The notes below the pieces were generated by a model. The model was not told the origin of the DNA. It ran no database searches and saw nothing but the letters and a program-made list of their open reading frames with translations. A program made the position numbers and the translations under genes. Below, one piece after another: positions 1 to 6,435 of a DNA stretch of 8,208 nucleotides. Numbering within the stretch: position 1 is the first letter of the stretch; each line of letters begins with the position of its first letter. Source of the stretch: Hyphomonas sp. (GTDB taxonomy: Bacteria > Pseudomonadota > Alphaproteobacteria > Caulobacterales > Hyphomonadaceae); NCBI GenBank assembly GCA_024743015.1, contig JANSXJ010000154.1:1-8208 (forward strand), written 5' to 3'.

Positions 1-1126
1 AGGTTTCGTTCTCGGGCGTCCAACCCGCGATTTGAGTGTATGAGAATATGCCAAGCTCGTTCAGAACCTCGCCAATTCGCGGGCCTATACCGGTAATTGC
101 GGTCAGGTCATCGCCGCCATTTTCGGGTCGCTCAATCTGTTCAGGCTGAACACCTTCCAGCTCGGCCAGCATGGCTTCAGACGGATGAACCTCTTCTGCA
201 TCAGCAGCCGCGGGGGTCTCATCCTCCGGTTCAGGCTGTGAGGGCGCTTCGGTTTCTTCGGTCGAGGCTTGCTCCGCTTCAGGCTCTTCCACCGTCTCAA
301 TTGCTTCGGTTGCCGCTTCCTCAGCTTCGGCCTCTCCCGCCTCGAAATAAGCAAGGCGACCTTCGAGATAGCGATTGCGCCAGCGCAAGCGGGCAAGTTC
401 CTCATCAGACTCGGCCGACGCCGGTTCCTCCGCGGGGGCATCTGCAACCGGGGCTTCTGCCAAGGGCGAAGGCGTCGCAGCGCTCTCAGCGGCCCGGGCC
501 CCGATCATGCTCGTCTCCAGCGCATCCACGCGTTGACGCAGGTATCCGGTTTGCCAGCGTAATTTCTCCAATGCCGGGTCGGCCTCGGCTGAAGACTCTT
601 CAGTTTCTACGAGCGCAGCCATCGGCCGAGCCGAAAGATCCGCTTCGAGGGTCGCGACACGTTCTTCCAGCCAGATATTGCGGTCGCGCAGCTGCGTGAG
701 TTCTTCCTCATCACCGTCCGATAGAACCGCTCCTGCAACGGCGCCAGCAACCGCGGCGCCCGCCGTTTCCGCAAGTCCGTCGCCTGAGCCGTTTTCGGTT
801 TTCAGCTGTTCGAGTTCGGACCGAGCCGCAGCGAGCTCATCACCGAGGGCGGAAATCCGGGTTTCGCGCTCTTCGAGTTCTGATTTAAGCCGGTCATCAC
901 CTCCGACAGCCTGCGCATTGTCTTCCTTGCGCTTACGCTGGGCGGCGTACAGGGCTTCGACTTCAGCTTTGGTTTGCGTCAGTTCAGTCCGGGCAATCTC
1001 TCGCTCGACTTCCGCCCGTCGCACACGTGAACCGACGAGAAGTCCGCGGAACGAAAATCCGAAGAACAGGCCGAGCACGGTCGCAGCCGCCAGAGCCATC
1101 CACATATTCGCAATCAGCCACTGCAT
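1..1126 (-). CDS. Membrane-anchored acidic coiled-coil protein with C-terminal helix-hairpin-helix domain (3' end outside window)
   Basis: Open from ATG at 1126 to the left edge (375 codons seen, no stop), so the C-terminus is missing. Residues about 8-31 form one hydrophobic segment. Arginines just after it (27, 34, 36, 37) predict, by the positive-inside rule, that the body is cytoplasmic. Residues 35-112 are heptad-like coiled coil. A 19-residue motif (consensus LxxLRxxNxYLExRVxxLE) occurs three times, at 143-161, 186-204 and 244-262, separated by Ala/Glu/Pro-rich acidic linkers. Residues 340-370 form a helix-hairpin-helix (ITGIGPRIGEVL, then LGI and QIAGWT), the fold of COG3743 'flap endonuclease-1-like' tails found on many alphaproteobacterial proteins. 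HhH domains usually contact DNA or protein; no nuclease residues are visible. The start directly abuts the stop of the OmpA gene, with AGGAG 12 bases upstream inside that gene, so translation is probably coupled. Specific function unknown. Confidence 0.85.
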   Translation of the reverse strand, partial: MQWLIANMWMALAAATVLGLFFGFSFRGLLVGSRVRRAEVEREIARTELTQTKAEVEALYAAQRKRKEDNAQAVGGDDRLKSELEERETRISALGDELAAARSELEQLKTENGSGDGLAETAGAAVAGAVAGAVLSDGDEEELTQLRDRNIWLEERVATLEADLSARPMAALVETEESSAEADPALEKLRWQTGYLRQRVDALETSMIGARAAESAATPSPLAEAPVADAPAEEPASAESDEELARLRWRNRYLEGRLAYFEAGEAEAEEAATEAIETVEEPEAEQASTEETEAPSQPEPEDETPAAADAEEVHPSEAMLAELEGVQPEQIERPENGGDDLTAITGIGPRIGEVLNELGIFSYTQIAGWTPENET

Positions 1127-2596
1127 CTACTCGTTCCACTCCTGAACTTTGAACTCGATTCTTCTGTTTGCGGCGCGCCCTTCTGGCGTCGCATTGTCGA
1201 GTTTCGGTTGATCTGGTCCATAACCTTGGACGATTAAGCGCGCGGTATCAAACCCGGTCGCTGCCATATAATTTGCCACGGCCTGCGCCCGCGCCTCGCT
1301 GAGCGTGAGGTTAGCGGCCCGATCACCTGAATCATCCGTGTGCCCGCCGACCTCGAACATCAGATTGTCTGCGCAGAACTCGGACACGGCCATGATCTTG
1401 TCGAGCGTGAGCCCGCTTTCGCGTGAAATTTCCGCGCTGCCCGTATTAAACACGACAGCGTTCGCATCCATGATCAGGTCAAATGAGGTCTGGCACGCGA
1501 CCAACGGGTCTTCTCCGAGGTCGACATCTGATATCTCGTCAAGTGCCACGGTTACGGTTTCGGCTTGAATGGCGACTGGATAATCACCTTCCAGCTGGGA
1601 CATGTCTTCTCGCAGAAATTGCAGCGTCGAACTGGTGGCTTCGCCTTCGAACTTGAACCCTTGCCCTTCTGGCTGAAACTCCATCTCGCCGCTTTCGAAC
1701 TGGCTGAAATGCGGTAATCCGAGGCGCACCCCCTGAATCCATTGCTCATGTTCCGACGAGGAGACGGTCATCTGATCCACCACGGGACCATCGAAATAGG
1801 TTGCTGCAATCTCTGCGATCTCAGCCCGTTCTTCCAGCGTTTCACAACTGCCGGAGAGGACGAGCGTGCCGTCAACATGTTCGGCTTTCCAGAGGCTTGG
1901 GCCGTCAATGTTCGGCACACCGCGCCATGGATCGCTTAGGTTGGCCACCGAAGCCGTCGCCTGGATGCGTGCCGCGCTCTCCATCGCGATACCGCTTAGT
2001 CGCAATTCATAATCGGTCAGGCGCGCTTCGCCGCTATCGAGCAGCGCCAGTTGGTCCATTCCGAATTTTGCCGTTTCGGCCCAATCCCCTTCCGGCACGC
2101 CGCGGGCCAGTTCGACCCGGTCATCCGTTGTACGTCCCGACAAGTCTGACGCGTACGCCGCCAAAGCCGTCTTGATGTCTTCATCAGGCGCGGAGCCAAC
2201 GAGGATCATCGCACCGTCGGGGCTTTTGATCGCGCGCCAGACATAGGGAGACACGGTTGGTAGCGGGCGAATTTCACCGAACTGAGTGTCAACACTCCAT
2301 ATGCCGCCGCGCAAGATCCCGCCCTGCCCTGACGAGTTGAGCACCGCAACTCGTGCAGCTTCCGCCGCCTTCACACTTGGCGGTGATCCGGTGAGTATGG
2401 CACGCTGGCCGTTCAACTCCAGCTCAGCCCAGCTTTGCCCTGCTTCGACCAGGGCCGTCTCGGCCGAGGATCGCAACTCATCATGCATCTGCGCGGCATT
2501 GAGATGGTATTCCGACGTGCCGTGAACCGTGATGATGCCCAGCAGTGCGAGACCAGCGCCACTCAGGCCGGCAACCATCGTATCATAGGCACCCAT
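1127..2596 (-). CDS. OmpA-family peptidoglycan-binding protein with BON-like repeats
   Basis: 489 residues. Residues 7-24 are one hydrophobic helix (signal anchor or uncleaved signal); the rest should be periplasmic. Residues 45-350 hold BON-like modules, recognisable by Trp 56, 120, 172, 236 and 286, each followed by an NG/DG/SG turn (after a Gly-Met insert in the long modules) and a hydrophobic strand ending in Gly. Residues 372-483 are an OmpA C-terminal domain: the GGHTDDSGD stretch (417-425) supplies the conserved Asp for diaminopimelate binding, and ANRRIEF (476-482) the conserved Arg. There is no beta-barrel. The anchor + BON + OmpA architecture recalls mycobacterial ArfA/OmpATb, but function should not be transferred on that basis. 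The start at 2596 is preferred over an ATG nine codons upstream because AGGGGAG lies 7 bases before it. First gene of an operon with the coiled-coil/HhH gene. Likely role: cell-wall attachment or envelope organisation (inference). Confidence 0.9.
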   Translation of the reverse strand: MGAYDTMVAGLSGAGLALLGIITVHGTSEYHLNAAQMHDELRSSAETALVEAGQSWAELELNGQRAILTGSPPSVKAAEAARVAVLNSSGQGGILRGGIWSVDTQFGEIRPLPTVSPYVWRAIKSPDGAMILVGSAPDEDIKTALAAYASDLSGRTTDDRVELARGVPEGDWAETAKFGMDQLALLDSGEARLTDYELRLSGIAMESAARIQATASVANLSDPWRGVPNIDGPSLWKAEHVDGTLVLSGSCETLEERAEIAEIAATYFDGPVVDQMTVSSSEHEQWIQGVRLGLPHFSQFESGEMEFQPEGQGFKFEGEATSSTLQFLREDMSQLEGDYPVAIQAETVTVALDEISDVDLGEDPLVACQTSFDLIMDANAVVFNTGSAEISRESGLTLDKIMAVSEFCADNLMFEVGGHTDDSGDRAANLTLSEARAQAVANYMAATGFDTARLIVQGYGPDQPKLDNATPEGRAANRRIEFKVQEWNE

Positions 2597-2682
2597 GCAG
2601 TTTCTCCCCTGATAAGACTGCATTACAGCTTCAGGTCTGCCTTATACCTTGGAATCAGGCAAGTGCGTGTTACAGGGCGGTT
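2597..2682. promoter_or_regulatory. Divergent intergenic region between OmpA operon and RNA methyltransferase operon
   Basis: The 86 bases must hold control signals for both divergent operons unless transcription enters from elsewhere. On the minus strand TATAAG (2646-2641) matches five of six bases of a sigma-70 -10 box and would give a leader of about 38 bases for the OmpA gene. No good -35 box sits 16-18 bases upstream of it. On the plus strand TATACC (2643-2648) overlaps the same core and is a weaker -10. Because the two candidates overlap, the operons could compete for polymerase, but this is only a weak sequence inference. Confidence 0.3.
2604..2610 (-). promoter_or_regulatory. Shine-Dalgarno site fixing the OmpA-family start
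   Basis: The minus-strand bases AGGGGAG end 7 bases before the ATG at 2596. The longer reading frame could begin at an ATG at 2623, but no purine-rich site precedes that codon, and the extra nine residues would place a charged tail ahead of the anchor helix. The shorter start is therefore preferred. Confidence 0.75.
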
Positions 2683-3498
2683 ATGACGGACTCACTCGAT
2701 CAGATCACCTCGGCCAGCAACCCACTGATCAAGCGGTTGCGAGGGCTGGAGCGAAAGAAAAACCGAAATGAAACAGGCCTGTTTCTCGCCGAAGGCGCCC
2801 GGCTGATCGAGCAGGCCATGGTGCAGGGCTGGGAGATCGAGACTCTGATTGTTTCCAATTCAGGGGTCGAACGCGACTATGTTCGAGCGCTTTGCGCCGA
2901 GGCGATAAAGACGGGCGCCCGCGTTATTCAGGTTCCTGATCGCCTGGCGGGGTCCATCGCTCGAAAAGACAATCCGCAGGCGGTGATTGCCGCGATTCGA
3001 CAGCAGGACCTGTCTTTGTCCGATCTGGATTCGTCGCATCCAGGGCTTTGGATCGGCCTCTATGAATGCCGCGATCCGGGAAATCTCGGCACGATCCTGC
3101 GAACGGCTGATTGTGCGGGCGCAGCAGGTGTCGTTTTAATCGAACAATGCTGCGACCCTTACAGTGTCGAAGCCGTGCGCGCGTCTATGGGGTCGCTGTT
3201 TGATGTCCGTCTGGCGCGAACCGATTTCGCGACGTTCAACGCATGGCGCAAAGGCGCTGCGCTCAACATGGTCGCGGCCAGCGTGAACGGGAACACCCGA
3301 CATGACGGGGTTGATTTCGTCCAGCCCAGCCTGATCCTGATGGGCAATGAACAAGCCGGCCTGCCGCCCCACATCGAAGCGGAATGCGATACGCTTTGCC
3401 TCATCCCTATGCGCGGCGGAGCCGATAGCCTGAATCTCGCGCAGGCCACAGCGATCATGCTTTATGAGGGCTGGCGCCAACGGGGGTTTGACCAATGA
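2683..3498 (+). CDS. SpoU/TrmH-family RNA 2'-O-ribose methyltransferase (SPOUT fold)
   Basis: 271 residues, normal for the family. Residues 10-46 (SASNPLIKRLRGLERK, then FLAEGARLIEQA) are the N-terminal substrate-binding domain (SpoU_sub_bind). The SPOUT catalytic domain shows all three motifs: motif 1 DPGNLGTILRT (131-141) with catalytic Arg140, motif 2 GNEQAGL (221-227), and motif 3 IPMRGGADSLNLA (241-253), which forms the trefoil-knot SAM pocket. It should transfer methyl from S-adenosylmethionine to a ribose 2'-OH of rRNA or tRNA in the cytoplasm. The target nucleotide (RlmB-, TsnR- or TrmH-like) cannot be told from sequence alone. Start chosen at 2683 because the protein then begins just before the substrate-binding domain; the frame stays open upstream to 2545 but that part runs antisense through the OmpA gene start. 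Only a weak GGGCGG precedes the ATG. Overlaps the next gene by 4 bases. Confidence 0.92.
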   Translation: MTDSLDQITSASNPLIKRLRGLERKKNRNETGLFLAEGARLIEQAMVQGWEIETLIVSNSGVERDYVRALCAEAIKTGARVIQVPDRLAGSIARKDNPQAVIAAIRQQDLSLSDLDSSHPGLWIGLYECRDPGNLGTILRTADCAGAAGVVLIEQCCDPYSVEAVRASMGSLFDVRLARTDFATFNAWRKGAALNMVAASVNGNTRHDGVDFVQPSLILMGNEQAGLPPHIEAECDTLCLIPMRGGADSLNLAQATAIMLYEGWRQRGFDQ

Positions 3499-4388
3499 AA
3501 ACCTCCTCCACCTTGTTTCTCGCTGATCAATGGAACCCGGCCCAATACGCACTGCTGGATAGCGGCGATGGACACAAGCTGGAACGATTTGGCTCGCAGA
3601 CGGTGATCCGCCCGGATCCGCAAGCCTTCTGGATGCCGCGCGCACCGGTGGATGAGTGGCAAGCCGACGCGCGCTTTGATGCAAAAGCTGGCGACGACGA
3701 CCGCGGTAACTGGCGCCTGCTCAACCCTGCCGCACCAGATGTCTGGCCGATGGAGTGGCGAGGCTTGCGTCTGAATGCGCGCCGCACACCGTTCCGGCAT
3801 CTCGGCCTGTTTCAGGAGCACAGCGTCCACTGGGCCTTCGCGCAGGCCAAAATTCGCAGCTCCGGGCGCACGATCCGCCTGCTCAACCTGTTCGGCTATA
3901 CCGGCATGATGAGTCTGGCCGCCGCGCAGGCCGGAGCGGAGGTGACCCATCTCGATGCGAGCCCAAAATCAAACGGTTATGGGAAGGATTATGCCGCCGA
4001 GAGCGGGCTCGGCGATGCGCCGATCCGGTGGATTGCCGACGATGCGATGAAATTTACCGCGCGCGAAATCCGCCGCGGCAACACCTATGATGCCATCGTC
4101 CTAGATCCGCCAAAATTCGGGCGGGGGACCAAGAACGAGACCTGGCGGTTTGAAGAGGATCTGCCCGGACTGCTCGCCAATGTCCGCGCTTTGCTTTCGC
4201 CCGAGCCGCTCTTTGTGATCCTGACTGCCTATGCCGTGCGCCTGTCGCACATAGCGCTGGCCCAGGCCTTGAGTGGACACCTGCACGGACTTGGCGGTCA
4301 GATGGAAATGGGCGAAATGGCCCTGCCCCACGCTGACGATGAGCGCTTGCTGCCGACCTCTATCTGTGCGCGATGGTGCGTCCACTAA
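3495..4388 (+). CDS. Class I SAM-dependent RNA methyltransferase, RlmI/COG1092-like, lacking PUA domain
   Basis: 297 residues. A Rossmann-fold methyltransferase: motif I LLNLFGYTG (129-137), acidic residue at the end of strand 2 (Asp154 in THLDAS), motif III ADDAM (181-185) and motif IV DPPKFGRG (204-211). FGYTG plus DPPxFxRG is typical of the RlmI/RlmK_C group (Methyltrans_SAM, PF10672), whose characterised members methylate cytosine C5 or guanine in 23S rRNA. E. coli RlmI is about 396 residues with an N-terminal PUA domain; here only about 95 residues precede the catalytic domain and no PUA signature is visible, so this is a short form and its substrate is uncertain. GGGGG at 3482-3486 lies 8 bases before the ATG. 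The ATGA overlap with the SPOUT enzyme implies translational coupling and co-expression. Confidence 0.88.
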   Translation: MKTSSTLFLADQWNPAQYALLDSGDGHKLERFGSQTVIRPDPQAFWMPRAPVDEWQADARFDAKAGDDDRGNWRLLNPAAPDVWPMEWRGLRLNARRTPFRHLGLFQEHSVHWAFAQAKIRSSGRTIRLLNLFGYTGMMSLAAAQAGAEVTHLDASPKSNGYGKDYAAESGLGDAPIRWIADDAMKFTAREIRRGNTYDAIVLDPPKFGRGTKNETWRFEEDLPGLLANVRALLSPEPLFVILTAYAVRLSHIALAQALSGHLHGLGGQMEMGEMALPHADDERLLPTSICARWCVH

Positions 4389-4449
4389 GGCCTTGGAACG
4401 AGCGCCAAAATCACCGCCCCGACGTTTCCGACTTGGAGACTAGAACGTT

Positions 4450-4474
4450 TTCTGCAAGAATTCTCCATGCAGAA
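4450..4474. promoter_or_regulatory. Inverted repeat across the AraC-family gene start (possible operator)
   Basis: TTCTGCA (4450-4456) and its exact reverse complement TGCAGAA (4468-4474) are separated by 11 bases and flank the ATG at 4467. The same stretch also contains an imperfect direct repeat, TGCAAGAATTCT (4453-4464) and TGCAGAATTTT (4468-4478). A repressor bound here would block both initiation and elongation, so autoregulation by the encoded protein is possible. A weak -35/-10 pair (TTGGAG 4433-4438, AAGAAT 4456-4461, 17-base spacing) would give a near-leaderless message, in line with the absence of a Shine-Dalgarno site. Confidence 0.35.
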
Positions 4475-5507
4475 TTTTATTGCAGCACCTTCCGTCGACA
4501 CGTTCGACATCGCTTCGTCACGCAGGTCGGGCAATTTTGACGCCTGGCGAGGTCAAGTCGCGCTGAATTTCGATTGCACACCCTTAGGCCCGCCGAAATT
4601 GGATGAAACGAGTTCGACAACGTCCTGGCGCGTCAACACCTGGGTCTTCTCAGAAGCAGAATACAGCGCCATGGCAAGCGCGCGCAGACGGAGTCATTTG
4701 AACGACACAGGGCATGTCGTGTTTCTGTATCGTTTTCTCGAGGGAGCAAATTGGCTGCAGATCAATGACACAGCGCTCCGACAATCGCCGGGCAGTCTGC
4801 TCTTTCTGGACTATGCGCACGAGTTCAGCGCCGTTCATACCCGCGCCAGAACCCAAGGCGTCTTTATTCCGCACGAAGCACTTGGGCTGCGCCCCGGAGA
4901 CTTGAAGGGTTTCAAACAAATCCGAGCCGGCACCGCGCTGGCGAGATTCCTGATTCAAGAATTGGATTCGGTGTTCGCAACCTTGAAAGCGGGCCACTTG
5001 ACCATTCAGCGAAAAAAAATCGACCGCCTGGCGGGCTGTCTGCAGTTCGCAGTCGGCTCGACCGAAACGGAATTGTCTCAGCGCGCGTATCACCGAGAGG
5101 CTCAGCTCGACCTCATCAGGCAGTTTATCGAGGTAAATCTCGAAGCGCCGGAATTAAACACATCACTGGTCCTGAAGAATTTCGGAGTGTCCCGCGCCGG
5201 TCTTTTTCGCATGTTCGAAAAATATGGCGGCGTCCGATCTTACATCAATGAGCGCAGGCTGGTCCGCGCAGCTTTGGACCTGGCGCAAGCGCCGACCCGG
5301 CGAGGCAGCGTGACCGAAACAGCTGACCGCTGGGGCTTCTCGTCCGATGCAAACTTTGTGCGCGCCATAAAAGCCCGGTTCGGCACAACACCCGGCGCAC
5401 TCTTTCAGTCGCCAATCGTCCCCGCCGCGTTTGGGGGAACGGAGTCGGAACTGTTGCAGGCCAAGGCAACGCTGCAAACGGGCCAAAAGATGCAACAGTT
5501 CGCGTGA
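4467..5507 (+). CDS. AraC-family transcriptional regulator
   Basis: 346 residues. The N-terminal two-thirds (about 25-195) resembles the AraC_binding_2 (PF14525) sensor fold of NphR/FeaR-like regulators, with a beta-rich stretch at 82-134. The C-terminal HTH_18 domain is clear: first helix-turn-helix about 233-251 (LKNFGVSRAGLFRMFE), then NERRLVRAALDLA (261-273), second HTH about 282-305 with GFSSDANFVRAIKARFG and the family signature ending TTPGAL (307-312). A 34-residue tail follows the DNA-binding domain, which is longer than usual. It should act as a dimeric, ligand-responsive DNA-binding protein; the ligand is unknown. The flanking genes give no catabolic operon to pair with, so its targets may lie elsewhere. 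Separated by 78 bases from the methyltransferase gene, and convergent with the sigma-factor cassette. No Shine-Dalgarno site is visible at this start. Confidence 0.9.
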   Translation: MQNFIAAPSVDTFDIASSRRSGNFDAWRGQVALNFDCTPLGPPKLDETSSTTSWRVNTWVFSEAEYSAMASARRRSHLNDTGHVVFLYRFLEGANWLQINDTALRQSPGSLLFLDYAHEFSAVHTRARTQGVFIPHEALGLRPGDLKGFKQIRAGTALARFLIQELDSVFATLKAGHLTIQRKKIDRLAGCLQFAVGSTETELSQRAYHREAQLDLIRQFIEVNLEAPELNTSLVLKNFGVSRAGLFRMFEKYGGVRSYINERRLVRAALDLAQAPTRRGSVTETADRWGFSSDANFVRAIKARFGTTPGALFQSPIVPAAFGGTESELLQAKATLQTGQKMQQFA

Positions 5508-5529
5508 TGAGAAGGTACGAGAGGGTCGT

Positions 5530-5877
5530 CTAGGCGCGCTCTGTCGCGACAATCGCTGCGCACGCCACCATGATCACGACCGCGGCAACGATCCAAATGG
5601 ACTGCATGTCAAAGCTCATCTCGGCGGCCGGGACGGTATCGAATGTAATATCGAGCTCGGGGGTGCGCGATTTCAGCAGATCCAGGACTCCGCTAATTTG
5701 CGAGAGCGCCGCACCAATGCCGATCCCGCCTGCTCCAAACAGGAGCGGCGTGCGCCAGCGAGAGCGCTTATTGATCGGTGTCATGACCCGCGTCACGAAC
5801 GCCTCGCTTTGCAACGCTTCATCCTGCGCCTCGAACAGCGCCGTCAGGTCCTCATATCGCTCTTCATGTTCCATCAT
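5530..5877 (-). CDS. Small two-helix membrane protein, candidate anti-sigma factor
   Basis: 115 residues. Residues 1-42 are hydrophilic (EERYEDLTALFEAQDEAL) and probably cytoplasmic. Hydrophobic helices lie at about 43-66 and 92-112, joined by a loop of about 25 residues that would be periplasmic. It begins 10 bases after the ECF sigma stop codon, with GGAG (5886-5883) ahead of two adjacent ATGs (5877 and 5874), so it is surely co-translated with the sigma gene. A membrane protein immediately downstream of an ECF sigma gene is usually its anti-sigma factor. There is no HxxxCxxC zinc motif, so it is not a ZAS-type anti-sigma, and the short N-terminal domain matches no family I can name. The role is inferred from context. 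In-frame ATGs further upstream (5898, 5946) lie inside the sigma gene and lack ribosome-binding sites. Confidence 0.75.
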   Translation of the reverse strand: MMEHEERYEDLTALFEAQDEALQSEAFVTRVMTPINKRSRWRTPLLFGAGGIGIGAALSQISGVLDLLKSRTPELDITFDTVPAAEMSFDMQSIWIVAAVVIMVACAAIVATERA

Positions 5878-5887
5878 CTCTACTCCA

Positions 5888-6415
5888 TCACGCCACATTA
5901 TCGGGCGCAAGCTGTTTGCGAAGGGCCGCCACCCCGCGATTGACATGGGACTTTACGGTCCCGAGCGGAAACCCGGTCGCCCCCGCAACCTCGGCGTGGC
6001 TCAGTCCGGCCGCCACACATAGGACCACGCAAATGCGCTGGTTTTCAGGCAGAGTCTTCAGCGCCCGATCGAGGTCCAAATGGTCCGCCATGCGCGCCGC
6101 CGACGCATCAAAGGCAATGACGTGGGCGCCTTCATCAAACTCGACTTCCGGCTTTTGCTTGCGCCGCGCCTGCAGGAATTCGCGATAGGCAATCGTGCAG
6201 AGCCAAGCCTTGAACGATCCGCCGCGATACGTTCCGATCTTGCGCCAGGCTGTCAGAAATGCGGCCTGCGCAAGGTCGTCCGCCTCAACCGGACGCGGTG
6301 CCAGCCGTCTCGTCACGCCGCGTACCGTTCCCTGATACCGCCGCACCAGGGCCTCGAACGCTGCCTCTTGTCCGGAGGCAGCGCCGCGCGCCAGGTCCAG
6401 GTCTGTGATCTCCAC
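5888..6415 (-). CDS. ECF (extracytoplasmic function) RNA polymerase sigma factor
   Basis: 175 residues from a GTG start. Sigma region 2 spans about 16-86: AFEALVRRYQGTV, then DDLAQAAFLTAWRKI (46-60), with GTYRGGSFKAWLCTIAYREF (61-80) recognising the -10 element. Region 4 spans about 117-168: TLPENQRICVVL (121-132), then LSHAEVAGATGFPLGTVKSHVNR (138-160), the -35-binding helix-turn-helix. Regions 1 and 3 are absent, as in all ECF sigmas. It directs core RNA polymerase to a small regulon. GTG at 6415 is chosen because it gives the usual short N-terminus and starts 20 bases after the DUF6249 stop. A TTG at 6457 is possible but would overlap that gene by 22 bases without a ribosome-binding site. 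Located between DUF6249 and a small membrane protein likely to restrain it. No ECF-type GGAAC -35 box is visible upstream of the cassette, so autoregulation is not supported. Confidence 0.9.
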   Translation of the reverse strand: MEITDLDLARGAASGQEAAFEALVRRYQGTVRGVTRRLAPRPVEADDLAQAAFLTAWRKIGTYRGGSFKAWLCTIAYREFLQARRKQKPEVEFDEGAHVIAFDASAARMADHLDLDRALKTLPENQRICVVLCVAAGLSHAEVAGATGFPLGTVKSHVNRGVAALRKQLAPDNVA

Positions 6416-6435
6416 GTTCCCGTCGCCTGTATCGT

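Noticed and set aside
97..1145. Long plus-strand and alternative minus-frame open frames opposite the coiled-coil gene (for example 97-699 and 678-1145 on plus).
   Set aside because: They give low-complexity Ser/Arg/Pro-rich products typical of antisense frames in GC-rich DNA, while the minus-strand frame encodes a coherent anchored coiled-coil/HhH protein.
2597..2623. Longer start (ATG at 2623) for the OmpA-family gene.
   Set aside because: No ribosome-binding site precedes it, whereas AGGGGAG sits 7 bases before the ATG at 2596.
2652..2692. GANTC (CcrM methylation) sites at 2652-2656 and 2688-2692 near the methyltransferase gene start as cell-cycle control signals.
   Set aside because: GANTC is short and occurs often by chance; two sites do not stand out.
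3136..3950. Antisense frames across the methyltransferase genes (for example 3136-3684 and 3462-3950 on minus).
   Set aside because: The plus-strand frames carry complete methyltransferase motifs; the antisense products have no recognisable domains.
4387..4394. Palindrome AAGGCCTT just after the RlmI-like gene as a terminator.
   Set aside because: It has no loop and no following T-run; an 8-base palindrome is expected by chance.
5508..5529. Bidirectional terminator in the 22-base gap between the convergent AraC and small membrane protein genes.
   Set aside because: Only a 4-base stem (ACGA/TCGT) is visible and there is no T-run in either direction.
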